Assembly: GCA_029168955.1 (NCBI GenBank)
Contig: JAPDOI010000021.1
Location: 460,001-524,000, forward strand
Length of the DNA stretch: 64,000 nt
Source: Aplectana chamaeleonis
Taxonomy: Eukaryota > Nematoda > Chromadorea > Rhabditida > Cosmocercidae
Reading direction: 5' to 3'
Positions 1 to 11,460 of the stretch are shown here, one piece after another. Both the position numbers and the translations under genes were made by a program. The number at the start of each line of letters is the position of its first letter. Positions within the stretch are counted from its first letter, which is position 1. The notes under the pieces were generated by a model. That model had not been told where the DNA came from. It was given only the letters and a program-made list of their open reading frames with translations, and searched no databases.

Positions 1-3000
1 AGTGGTCGGGACCCGAATAGGAGTGCACAGAGCGCCGAAAAAAGTGGTCGGGACCCTAGTGAGAGTGCACAGCGCGCCGGGGAAAGTAGGCGGGATCCAA
101 GTGGGAGTGAATAGAGCGCCGGAAAAAGTGGTCGGGACCCGAATAGGAGTGCACAGAGCGCCGAAAAAAGTGGTCGGGACCCTAGTGAGGGTGCACAGCG
201 CGCCGGGAAAGTAGGCGGGATCCAAGTGGGAGTGAATAGAGCGCCGGAAAAAGTGGGCGGGACCGAAGTGGGAGTAAACAGAGCACGGGAAAAAAGGACG
301 CGACCCAACTGGGAGTGCGTAGGCCGCCCGTAGAAGTGGGCGGGACCCAAATAGGAGTGCACAGAGCGCCGGGGAAAGTGGTCGCTGCCCTAATGAGAGT
401 GCACAGCGCGCCGGGGAAAATAGGCGGGAACCAAGTGGGAGTGAATAGAGCGCCGGAAAAAAGTGGTCGGGACCCTAGTGAGAGTGCACAGCGCGCCGGG
501 AAAGTAGGCGGGATCCAACTGGGAGTCCACAGAGCGCCGGGAACTGTGGACGGGACCCAAGTGGGAGTGCACAACGCGCCGGTAAAAGTAGGCGGGACCC
601 ATCTGGGAGTCCACAGAGCGCCCATAAAAGTGGGCGGGACCCAATTGGGAGTCCACAGAGCGCCGGGAACTGTGGACGGGACCCAAGTGGGAGTGCACAA
701 CGCGCCGGGAAAAGTGGGCGGGACCGAACTGGGAGTAAACAGAGCGCCGGGAAAAGTGGACGGGACCCGAGTGGGAGTGCGTAGAACGCCGGAAAAAGGG
801 GGCGGGACCCAACTGGGAGTGCGTAGAGCGCCAGAAAAAGTGAGCGGGACCGCCGTGGGAGTAAACGGAGCGCCGGGAAAAGTGGACGGGACCCGAGTGG
901 GAGTAAACAGAGCGCCGGGAAAAGTGGACGGGACCCGAGTGGGAGTGCGTAGAACGCCGGAAAAAGTGGGCGGGACCCAACTGGGAGTAAGCAGAGCGCC
1001 AGGAAAAGTGGACGCGACCGAACTGGGAGTAAACAGAGCGCCGGGAAAAGTGGACGGGACCCGAGTGGGAGTGCGTAGAGCGCCAGAAAAAGTGGGCGGG
1101 ACCGAACTGGGAGTAAACAGAGCGCCGGGAAAGGTGGACGGGACCGAACTGGGAGTAAACAGAGCGCCGGGAAAGGTGGACGGGACCCGAGTGGGAGTGC
1201 GTAGAACGCCGGAAAAAGTGGGCGGGACCCAACTGGGAGTGCGTAGAGCGCCAGAAAAAGTGGGCGGGACCGAACTGGGAGTAAACAGAGCGCCGGGAAA
1301 AGTGGGCGGGACCGAACTGGGAGTAAACAGAGCGCCGGGAAAAGTGGACGGGACCGAACTGGGAGTAAACAGAGCGCCGGGAAAAGTGGACGGGACCCGA
1401 GTGGGAGTGCGTAGAACGCCGGAAAAAGTGTACGGGACCCAACTGGGAGTGCGTAGAGCGCCAGAAAAGGTGGGCGGAACCGAACTGGGAGTAAACAGAG
1501 CGCCGGGAAAAGTGGACGGGACACGAGTGGGAGTGCGTAGAACGCCGGAAAAAGTGGTCGGGAATCTAGTGAGAGTGCACAGCGCGCCGGAAAAAGTGGG
1601 CGGGACCCAACTGGGAGTGCGTAGAGCGCCAGAAAAAATGGGCGGGACCGATCTGGGAGTAAACAGAGCGCCGGGAAAAGTGGACGGGACCCAACTGGAA
1701 GTGCGTAGAGCGCCAGAAAAAGTGGGCGGGACCGAACTGGGAGTAAACAGAGCGCCGGGAAAAGTGGACGGGACCCGAGTGGGAGTGCGGAGAACGGCGG
1801 AAAAAGTCGTCGGGACGCTAGTGAGAGTGAACAGCGCGCCGGAAAAAGTGGGCGGGATCCAACTGGGAGTGCACAAAGCGCCGGAAAAAGTGGGCGGGAC
1901 CGAACTGGGAGCAAACAGAGCGCCGGGAAAAGTGGACGGGACACGAGTGGGAGTGCGTAGAACGCCGGAAAAAGTGGTCGGGAAGCTAGTGAGAGTGCAC
2001 AGCGCGCCGGGAAAAGTGGACGGGACCCAACTGGGAGTGCGTAGAGCGCCAGAAAAAGTGGGCGGGACCGAACTGGGAGTAAACAGAGCGCCGGGAAAAG
2101 TGGACGGGACCGAACTGGGAGTAAACAGAGCGCCGGGAAAAGTGGACGGGACCCGAGTGGGAGTGCGTAGAACGCCGGAAAAAGTGTACGGGACCCAACT
2201 GGGGGTGCGTAGAGCGCCAGAAAAAGTGGGCGGAACCGAACTGGGAGTAAACAGAGCGCCGGGAAAAGGGGACGGGACACCAGTGGGAGGGCGTAGAACG
2301 CCGGAAAAAGTGGTCGGGAATCTAGTGAGAGTGCACAGCGCGCCGGAAAAAGAGGGCGGGACCCAACTGGGAGTGCGTAGAGCGCCAGAAAAAGTGGGCG
2401 GGACCGATCTGGGAGTAAACAGAGCGCCGGGAAAAGTGGGCGGGACCCAACTGGAAGTGCGCAGAGCATGCCCAGAAAAAGTGGGCGGGACCGAACTGGG
2501 AGTAAACAGAGCGCCGGGAAAAGTGGACGGGACCCGAGTGGGAGTGCGTAGAACGCCGGAAAAAGTGGTCAGGAAGCTAGCAAGAGTGCACAGAGCGCCG
2601 GGAAAAGTGGACGGGACCCAACTGGAAGTGCGTAGAGCGCCAGAAAAAGTGGGCGGGACCGAACTGGGAGTAAACAGAGCGCCGGGAAAAGTGGACGGGA
2701 CCCGAGTGGGAGTGCGTAGAACGCCGGAAAAAGTGGTCGGGAAGCTAGTGAGAGTGCACAGCGCGCCGGAAAAAGAGGGCGGGACCCAACTGGGAGTGCG
2801 TAGAGCGCCAGAAAAAGTGGGCGGGACCGAACTGGGAGTAAACAGAGCGCCGGGAAAAGTGGACGAGACCCGAGTGGGAGTGCGTAGAACGCCAGAAAAA
2901 AAGTGGGCGGGACCGAACTGGGAGTAAACAGAGCGCCGGGAAAAGTGGACGAGACCCGAGTGGGAGTGCGTAGAGCGCCAGAAAAAAGTGGGCGGGACCC

Positions 3001-6000
3001 AACTGGGAGTGCGTAGAGCGCCAGAAAAAGTGGGCGGAACCGAACTGGGAGTAAACAGAGCGCCGGGAAAAGTGGACGGGACACGAGTGGGAGTGCGTAG
3101 AACGCCGGAAAAGGTGGTCGGGAATCTAGTGAGAGTGCACAGCGCGCCGGGAAAAGTGGACGGGACCCAACTGGGAGTGCGTAGAGCGCCAGAAAAAGTG
3201 GGCGGGACCGAACTGGGAGTAAACAGAGCGCCGGGAAAAGTGGACGGGACCCAACTGGGAGTGCGTAGAGCGCCAGAAAAAGTGGGCGGGACCGAACTGG
3301 GAGTAAACAGAGCGCCGGGAAAAGTGGACGGGACCCGAGTGGGAGTGCGTAGAACGCCGGAAAAAGTGGTCGGGAAGCTAGCAAGAGTGCACAGAGCGCC
3401 GGGAAAAGTGGACGGGACCCAACTGGAAGTGCGTAGAGCGCCAGAAAAAGTGGGCGGAACCGAACTGGGAGTAAACAGAGCGCCGGGAAAAGGGGACGGG
3501 ACACGAGTGGGAGTGCGTAGAACGCCGGAAAAAGTGGTCGGGAATCTAGTGAGAGTGCACAGCGCGCCGGAAAAAGAGGGCGGGACCCAACTGGGAGTGC
3601 GTAGAGCGCCAGAAAAAGTGGGCGGGACCGATCTGGGAGTAAACAGAGCGCCGGGAAAAGTGGACGGGACCCAACTGGAAGTGCGCAGAGCGCCAGAAAA
3701 AGTGGGCGGGACCGAACTGGGAGTAAACAGAGCGCCGGGAAAAGTGGACGGGACCCGAGTGGGAGTGCGTAGAACGCCGGAAAAAGTGGTCGGGAAGCTG
3801 AGCAAGTGCACAGAGCGCCGGGAAAAGTGGACGGGACCCAACTGGAAGTGCGTAGAGCGCCAGAAAAAGTGGGCGGGACCGAACTGGGAGTAAACAGAGC
3901 GCCGGGAAAAGTGGACGGGACCCGAGTGGGAGTGCGTAGAACGCCGGAAAAAGTGGTCGGGAATCTAGTGAGAGTGCACAGCGCGCCGGAAAAAGAGGGC
4001 GGGACCCAACTGGGAGTGCGTAGAGCGCCAGAAAAAGTGGGCGGGACCGAGCTGGGGGGAAACAGAGCGCCGGGAAAAGTGGACGGGACCCAACTGGAAG
4101 TGCGTAGAGCGCCAGAAAAAGTGGGCGGGACCGAACTGGGAGTAAACAGAGCGCCGGGAAAAGTGGACGGGACCCGAGTGGGAGTGCGTAGAACGCCGGA
4201 AAAAGTGTACGGGACCCAACTGGGGGTGCGTAGAGCGCCAGAAAAAGTGGGCGGAACCGAACTGGGAGTAAACAGAGCGCCGGGAAAAGTGGACGGGACA
4301 CGAGTGGGAGTGCGTAGAACGCCGGAAAAAGTGGTCGGGAATCTAGTGAGAGTGCACAGCGCGCCGGAAAAAGTGGGCGGGACCCAACTGGGAGTGCGTA
4401 GAGCGCCAGAAAAAGTGGGCGGGACCGATCTGGGAGTAAACAGAGCGCCGGGAAAAGTGGACGGGACCCAACTGGGAGTGCGTAGAGCGCCAGAAAAAGT
4501 GGGCGGGACCGAACTGGGAGTAAACAGAGCGCCGGGAAAAGTGGACCGGACCCAACTGGGGGTGCGTAGAGGGCCAGAAAAAGTGGTCGGGAAGCTAGCA
4601 GAGTGCACAGAGCGCCGGGAAAAGTGGACGGGACCTAACTGGAAGGGCGTAGAGCGCCAGAAAAAGTGGGAGGAACCGAACTGGGAGTAAACAGAGCGCC
4701 GGGAAAAGTGGACGGGACCCGAGTGGGAGGGCATAGAACGCCGGAAAAAGTGGTCGGGAAGCTGGCGAGAGTGCACAGCGCGCCGGAAAAAGGGGGCGGG
4801 ACCCAACTGGGAGTGCATCGAGCGCCAGAAAAAGTGGGCGGGACCGAACTGGGAGTAAGCAGAGCGCCGGGAAAAGTGGACGGGACCCGAGTGGGAGTGC
4901 GTAGAACGCCGGAAAAAGTGGTCGGGAATCTAGTGAGAGTGCACAGCGCGCCGGAAAAAGTGGGCGGGACCCAACTGGGAGTAAGCAGAGCGCCGGGAAA
5001 AGTGGACGGGACCGAACTGGGAGTAAACAGAGCGCCGGGAAAAGTGGACGGGACCCGAGTGGAAGTGCGTAGAACGCCGGAAAAAGTGGGCGGGACCCAA
5101 CTGGGAGTGCGTAGAGCGCCAGAAAAGGTGGGCGGAACCGAACTGGGAGTAAACAGAGCGCCGGGAAAAGTGGACGGGACACGAGTGGGAGTGCGTAGAA
5201 CGCCGGAAAAAGTGGTCGGGAATCTAGTGAGAGTGCACAGCGCGCCGGAAAAAGTGGGCGGGACCCAACTGGGAGTGCGTAGAGCGCCAGAAAAAATGGG
5301 CGGGACCGATCTGGGAGTAAACAGAGCGCCGGGAAAAGTGGACGGGACCCGAGTGGGAGTGCGTAGAACGCCGGAAAAAGTGGTCGGGAAGCTAGCGAGA
5401 GTGCACAGCGCGCCGGAAAAAGTGGGCGGGACCCAACTGGGAGTGCATAGAGCGCCAGAAAAAGTGGGCGGGACCGAACTGGGAGTAAGCAGAGCGCCGG
5501 GAAAAGTGGACGGGACCCGAGTGGGAGTGCGTAGAACGCCGGAAAAAGTGGTCGGGAATCTAGTGAGAGTGCACAGCGCGCCGGGAAAAGTGGACGGGAC
5601 CCAACTGGAAGTGCGTAGAGCGCCAGAAAAAGTGGGCGGGACCGAACTGGGAGTAAGCAGAGCGCCGGGAAAAGTAAACGGGACCGAACTGGGAGTAAAC
5701 AGAGCGCCGGGAAAAGTGGACGGGACCCGAGTGGGAGTGCGTAGAACGCCGGAAAAAGTGTACGGGACCCAACTGGGGGTGCGTAGAGCGCCAGAAAAAG
5801 TGGGCGGAACCGAACTGGGAGTAAACAGAGCGCCGGGAAAAGTGGACGGGACACGAGTGGGAGTGCGTAGAACGCCGGAAAAAGTGGTCGGGAATCTAGT
5901 GAGAGTGCACAGCGCGCCGGAAAAAGTGGGCGGGACCCAACTGGGAGTGCGTAGAGCGCCAGAAAAAGTGGGCGGGACCGATCTGGGAGTAAACAGAGCG

Positions 6001-7312
6001 CCGGGAAAAGTGGACGGGACCCAACTGGAAGTGCGTAGAGCGCCAGAAAAAGTGGGCGGGACCGAACTGGGAGTAAACAGAGCGCCGGGAAAAGTGGACG
6101 GGACCCGAGTGGGAGTGCGTAGAACGCCGGAAAAAGTGGTCGGGAAGCTAGCAAGAGTGCACAGAGCGCCGGGAAAAGTGGACGGGACCCAACTGGAAGT
6201 GCGTAGAGCGCCAGAAAAAGTGGGCGGGACCGAACTGGGAGTAAACAGAGCGCCGGGAAAAGTGGACGGGACCCGAGTGGGAGTGCGTAGAACGCCGGAA
6301 AAAGTGGTCGGGAAGCTAGCGAGAGTGCACAGCGCGCCGGAAAAAGTGGGCGGGACCCAACTGGGAGTGCATAGAGCGCCAGAAAAAGTGGGCGGGACCG
6401 AACTGGGAGTAAGCAGAGCGCCGGGAAAAGTGGACGGGACCCGAGTGGGAGTGCGTAGAACGCCGGAAAAAGTGGTCGGGAATCTAGTGAGAGTGCACAG
6501 CGCGCCGGAAAAAGTGGGCGGGACCCAACTGGGAGTAAGCAGAGCGCCGGGAAAAGTGGACGGGACCGAACTGGGAGTAAACAGAGCGCCGGGAAAAGTG
6601 GACGGGACCCGAGTGGAAGTGCGTAGAACGCCGGAAAAAGTGGGCGGGACCCAACTGGGAGTAAGCAGAGCGCCGGGAAAAGTGGACGGGACCGAACTGG
6701 TAGTAAACAGAGCGCCGGGAATAGTGGACGGGACCCGAGTGGGAGTGCGTAGAACGCCGGGAAAAGTGGTGGTAGCCCAACTGGGAGTCCACAGAGCGCC
6801 GGGAACTGTGGACGGGACCCAAGTGGGAGTGCACAACGCGCCGGTAAAAGTAGGCGGGACCCATCTGGGAGTCCACAGAGCGCCCATAAAAGTGGGCGTG
6901 ACCCAATTGGGAGTCCACAGAGCGCCGGGAACTGTGGACGGGACCCAAGCGGGAGTGCAAAACGCGCCGGTAAAAGTAGGCGGGACCCAACTGGGAGTCC
7001 ACAAAGCGCCGGGAACTGTGGACGGGTCCCAAGTGGGAGTGCACTGCGCGCCGGGAAAAGTGGGCGGGACCCAACTGGGAGTGCGTAGAGCGCCAGAAAA
7101 AGTGGGCGGGCCGAACTGGGAGTAAACAGCGCGTCGGAAAAAGTGGACGGGACCCAAGTGGGAGTGCACAACGCGCCGGTAAAAGTAGGCGTGACCCATC
7201 TGGGAGTCCACAGAGCGCCGGGAACTGTGGACGGGACCCAAGTGGGAGTGCACAGCGTGTCGGGAAAAGTGGACGGGAGCCAAGTGGGAGTTGGCAGAGC
7301 GCCGGGGAAAGT
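1..7312 (+). repeat. Satellite A, 42-bp tandem monomers, about 174 copies
   Basis: Head-to-tail monomers of 42 bp read through the whole stretch with only small indels. A typical unit contains GTGGGCGGGACC, then AACTGGGAGT, then GAGCGCCGGGAAAA. Several monomer classes alternate: one with GAGTAAACAG, one with GAGTGCGTAGAACG, one with GAGAGTGCACAGCGCG and one with GAGTGCGTAGAGCG. They form irregular higher-order blocks of about 6 to 8 monomers. The left edge is cut by the window. Most monomers also carry a GGGCGG GC-box-like core. The 42-bp unit is a multiple of three and lacks stops in several frames, which creates open frames of up to about 1,200 codons on both strands. These look like by-products. 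Function unknown. Confidence 0.97.
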
Positions 7313-7379
7313 AACGTGTCTCCTACAGTGCCGAGCAGATGCGATGGGCAGAAAGGCTGTGAACGGCCTGTTTTCGGGT

Positions 7380-7574
7380 CTATCCTAGACGGAGTGGCAC
7401 CCCAGACTTATTGATAGAAATTAAGAAAAACTCTGATAAATGATGCCTATCAGTGCTATCAATCATTGTTTTTATAAAATCTCTACAGAAATACTTCGTT
7501 TGGTAGCCTTACCAGTCGGTGGTTCACTTAATTTGTCTTGAATCGTGGGTGCCCCCCCCCCCCGTCTAGGATAG
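7380..7574. mobile_element. M1-short: 195-bp terminal-inverted-repeat MITE
   Basis: The left end CTATCCTAGACGG (from 7380) is the exact reverse complement of the right end CCGTCTAGGATAG (ending at 7574). The match resumes further in as GGCACC (left) against GGTGCC (right, before a C run). The interior is AT-rich with no coding potential. It begins 67 bp after the last satellite A monomer. The same terminal motif and the same subterminal sequence recur at 20195 and 34755, flanking satellite B. No convincing target duplication is visible, so the superfamily is not assigned. Confidence 0.75.
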
Positions 7575-7628
7575 TGCTCTGTCTTCTTCATCCTATCTCT
7601 GAGAATAACCTTCGGTAAAATGAAATGA

Positions 7629-8218
7629 AATTATCTGACTGTTTTGCTTCGCTTCGAGAGGTTCATGATTTGGCATTAAAATATTTGTGAGAAACTCGTT
7701 AAAAGAAGAGAAATACTCGGTGCATTTGATTTTTCATGGGATTTAACACAGAAGAAACACTAAAAGCTCGATGAAATGATGTACCACTGATTTGGATGTG
7801 CGTTTTCTTACTAAAAAAAAAGAAAAAAAAACTGAGTGTGGTTTTGAAAGGCCAAATCACGCGCGTTTTACTGAGCCCTGAAATAAATATATTCGTCAAA
7901 AATGAAATAGGGTGGGAGCCACAAAATAATATTTCAAGGAGCTCAGACTTGCAAACTTTAACAATGAGCAATCAATTGTTCTCAGGGAGCGCGAGATTAG
8001 CCCTTTCAAAACCACACTCACTTTTTCGATTTTTAGTAAGAAAGCGCACATCCAAATCAGTGGTACATCATTTCATCGAGCTTTTAGTGTTTCTTCTGTG
8101 TTAAATCCCATGACAAATCAAATGCACCAAGTATTTCACTTCTTTTAACGAGTTTCTCACAAATATTTTTATGCCAAATCATGAACCTCTCGAAGCGAAG
8201 CAAAACAGTCAGATAATC
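7629..8218. mobile_element. Foldback element F1 with about 235-bp inverted arms
   Basis: The arm starting ATTATCTGACTGTTTTGC at 7629 returns as its reverse complement ending CAGTCAGATAAT at 8218. The arms run to roughly 7870 and from roughly 7985 and differ by scattered substitutions and small indels. The loop is about 110 bp. No coding potential. The short open frames here are mirror images of each other. It is a non-autonomous foldback or MITE of unknown superfamily. Confidence 0.85.
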
Positions 8219-9122
8219 TATAATTTGAATTCTGTAAGTGTTTGCCTTAATAAGCGGAGAATAAGATATGACAAATCAGAAGAAAAACGTGTATTATTTT
8301 TCTCCTGCAATTTGACAGAACATGCACTTCGTTTTTTTTGGCGTTCGGTTTAGGCACCCCCTTTGCCCTCTCTTCAACGTCCATTATGCACCCCCCTTAG
8401 GGTAACCGGGACGCGTGCCCAGCCCTGGTGGGAAGACAGCTTAAACGGTGGCTAAGATACAACAAAATCGGGGTCAAAACTTAAAAAACTTTTATAATCG
8501 GCTTGAGTCGCCAAGATTTTTTGTCTGTTTCGCAATAGCCCAAAAATAAGAGGGTTTAAGGCACATGCTTGGATATTAGAATTTATCAGATTGAAGAGTA
8601 TTCAAGGTTCAGTTACCGTTCCTTTGCCTAAACGAACACCAACTGTTCCGACACTTAGCAGGGCACTGGTATAGGACGTGGGCGGGGTGGCCCAATGGGT
8701 CAGCTGGCCCACGAGATTTTCACCCACTTCCCGACCGTTTTTTCCGTTCTTACTCTTCGTAGAAGAACCAAAAGCTTACGTTTCCGCCGAAAAATGGGCA
8801 ACTCTTTTTTGTGAACACTGCCTTCAAGAATCGGTTACGAAACGCTTCTGAATTCAAGATGCAAAGGAATCATGAAGTAAGTTCACCCATTCACGAACAC
8901 GCCTAATTTTGGGTGACTGCACTTTCGGACTGCGTGCAGTATTGCGTTACCGTATACCGTTTGCTCGGATGGCAATACACCGAAAATAGATTTTTGTTTC
9001 TCATGTTCATAGTGAAGCTATCAGTGAGGTAAACATTGTACCAACATTTCCGCTCATAAATGCCTTCCTTCCAAGAGAAAAAAACTACATGAAATAACAT
9101 CGTACGTTCGTGCCGTGGCAGT
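8219..9122. other. Intergenic stretch; one MITE end remnant
   Basis: No open frame with support is seen. At 8811-8827 the sequence GTGAACACTGCCTTCAA matches the right end of the TTAA MITE family annotated at 37520-38003, so this is an isolated terminal remnant. The rest is moderately AT-rich and unassigned. It may include the 5' untranslated part of LINE A. Confidence 0.4.
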
Positions 9123-9772
9123 GTGGAGGAAACAACATCACCTTCGTGCAAACCGACATCAATACCTCCACCGAGAGGGTTTTTGTCATGGGAGAGTTGC
9201 TGGCTGGCCCCAGCTCTCCTGAGGATTCTACTACAAAGGGCTGGCGTCGAGAGGAATCCTGGACCTGTGCAGAAGTATCAATGTGCCACCTGCAGCAAGA
9301 AAGTCAACTGGAATGGAACAAGCGTCCAATGCTTTGGATGCCAAAGGTGGGTGCACTTCTCCTGTTCAGGTCTTAGTTCTGTGAGGCATCACAACTCATC
9401 CTTCCGTTGTGTTCTGTGCTCCGCCCCCAGCAACTCTGATTCCTCATTCACCAACCGCCCCCTCTCTATTGTACATATAAATTTTAACGGCCTTCGTACC
9501 AAATTGTCTGAACTCTCACTCTTCGCACGTACTCATCATCCGGATGTTATTATGGTTCAAGAAACCAAACTCTCTCCCTCTACCACTTATCCCCAACCAA
9601 ACATTCCAGGCTACACTGCCTATCACATCCCAAGGACAGCTCTTGGAGGCGGAGTTTCTACGTTTGTACTTTCTAACTTACCTTCTCATCTAATTCCAAA
9701 TGTTCCTAAGGACGGTACTCTCGAGTACGTTCCCGTTCACCTCCCTCTTAAAACTCCATTATCTCTATTTAA
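9123..9772 (+). pseudogene. LINE A N-terminal part: 2A-like motif, PHD-like zinc finger, start of APE endonuclease
   Basis: An open frame from ATG 9123. Residues 41-48 read GVERNPGP, matching the C-terminal signature of 2A ribosome-skipping peptides (D-V/I-E-x-N-P-G-P), with Gly where most have Asp. A Cys4-His-Cys3 arrangement follows (C54, C57, C70, C73, H78, C81, C96, C99), the spacing of a PHD finger. From about residue 115 the APE-type endonuclease begins, with HINFNGLRTKL and VQETKL; the Glu of the latter is the usual catalytic metal ligand. The frame then runs into the MITE at 9773 and becomes meaningless. Fusing a finger to the endonuclease in one frame is known in CR1-like elements. 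The true start could lie further upstream. Confidence 0.8.
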
Positions 9773-10259
9773 AGGCACTGTTCGCGATAAACTCCATCCT
9801 CGAAATTTTCATGACAAACGCTTCTCGTGGCTCTCAGAAGTAGAACAGCGTCGAAAAAACGGGACGGATAGCTACCCAGGAGCCGCAAAACGGCTTATAA
9901 AAGTGGGCAAACCCGGCCAATGTGGGCAAGTCCGGCCCCTTTCCGCCCCTCGACGTGAACAAAGGAACACTCGAAATCGTGAGTTGAGCGATGGTTTCCG
10001 ATCAAAAGCCCCGCTCTTCCCTTCATTCTCAACTTCTCTCTTTACTCAGGTCAGCTCGCATACATGGGCTGCAAAAGACGGAAGTTACAAGCCTCGGACA
10101 ACTCGTCCACCATTTTCCCTAGCTCAATTTTTGAGGGACCATAACTCCATTCCCAGAAGGTCTTGTACGATTCCAGAAGCATCATTGGATTTAGAATGGG
10201 ACCGGTTTCAAGATAGGCAAAAAAAAACAGAAAAGCGATTTTCATCGCGAACAGTGCCT
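9773..10259. mobile_element. TTAA MITE (T0) inside the LINE A endonuclease
   Basis: The ends are inverted: AGGCACTGTTCGCGAT at the left, ATCGCGAACAGTGCCT at the right. The left flank is TTAA (9769-9772) and the right flank TTCA, one change from TTAA. The LINE copy at 62808-64000 reads straight across this point, which confirms an insertion. The interior carries the phrase ACAACTCGTCCACC, shared with the T1 and TB MITEs below. There is no transposase. Its TTAA duplication is of piggyBac type, but the terminal bases are not the classic piggyBac ones. Confidence 0.85.
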
Positions 10260-11460
10260 TTCATATTTACATCCCTCCCTCCACTTCTTGTCCCCCAACC
10301 TACAACCCCATACCTCTTCTTAAGCAGTTGCATGACTGCTCTCTCTCCCCATCAGCTGTCTTTGCAGGTGACTTCAATGCTCACACGTTCTGTTCTGCGC
10401 CTGAGTCCGACTCCAGAGGGGAAGACGTCGAGGAATGGGCTGAGGAGTGTGATCTGGTTATCCTAAATGATGATCGGCCTACTCGTCTCCCTTCCTACGG
10501 CCGACCTTCTAGCCCGGACATCTCCCTCGTTTCATCCAATCTTTCTAATGCTTGCACATGGTCCACTTGCACAACTCTTTCCAGCGACCACATTCCCGTC
10601 TTTCTCCATATTGATCTCTTAAACTCTCTTGCCCCTTATACTGGTATTCGTCAACGTTCTTATCTCAATTTAGGCGTTGCTGACTGGGGCCTGTTCAGAG
10701 AGGTTGCGCTCCGCCAGGCAGGTGAGTATCCATGGAATGGCGATGTGCACCAGAAAGAGCGTCACATATCTGACGCCACCCGGAAAGCTACGAAATCGGC
10801 CATACCTGAAGGACGGGTAAAAATTTTCTACTCTTATGTCACCAGGGAGATTCTACAGAAGATCAGAACAAGAGATGAAAAGAGGGCTGAGAATCATTTG
10901 GACCCTGAGGTGGCCAAGCTGTAAGAAGAGATAAAAAAGGATCCGGACAAGCACAAGAAAGACAGTTGGGAAAAGTTCACTGTAAGGGTGAATTTTAAAG
11001 CCGACGGAACAACGGCGTGGAAAGTATTGAGGAAGATATGTGGCAAGTGCGCCCCCTCCTCGAACTCTACCATAGAGTTCGATAACAGCGTCTTCAAATC
11101 AGGAAAAGCTGCCGCATATGCTCTTGGCTAAAATTTCTTCATCACACGTACCAAGCGAGGCGTACAAAACAAGAGAACTATGCCGTCTGCCGCTCATGAA
11201 CGCTACTGAGGCCTCTACTCCTGCTCAAGTGGAGAAGGCTATCAAGGAAATGCGGAACTCGAAGGCTCTCGGAGCTGATGGTATCTCAGCAGCCATCTTG
11301 AAGAAGCTTCCCACGGAACTTCTACCGATGATCGCAGATATCATAAACACTTTGCCTAAGCCAGGCAAATCGCAAAGCACGGCGAAGGGCTATCTCCCTA
11401 TTAGCCTGTTATCACCGATCGCGAAAGTAGCCGAACAGCTAATCGTAAGGGACCTGCAGA
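10260..11460 (+). pseudogene. LINE A endonuclease C-terminus, linker and reverse transcriptase start
   Basis: The frame resumes after the MITE with HIYIPPSTSCPP and continues to VFAGDFNAH (coding bases around 10367-10384) and SDHIPVFLHI (around 10583). The GDFN and SDH motifs supply the remaining catalytic residues of the APE fold. An in-frame stop at 10921 falls after DPEVAKL, and another at about 11129 falls within ALGxNFFIT; LINE B has a sense codon at both places. RT-type sequence then starts: STPAQVEKAIKEMRNSKALG, ADGISAAILKKLP, and LPISLLSPIAKVAEQLI. The usual segment between IIN and LPKPGK is missing, a small internal deletion. The frame stops at the hAT-type insertion at 11461. Confidence 0.82.

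Noticed and set aside
182..3841. 1,219-codon minus-strand open frame, with overlapping 870- and 882-codon frames in the first 7.3 kb
   Set aside because: All are period-14 readings of the 42-bp satellite, open on both strands at once, with no promoter, splice or domain evidence.
7690..8110. Short open frames on both strands in the 7.6-8.2-kb region
   Set aside because: They are mirror translations of the two arms of a foldback element.
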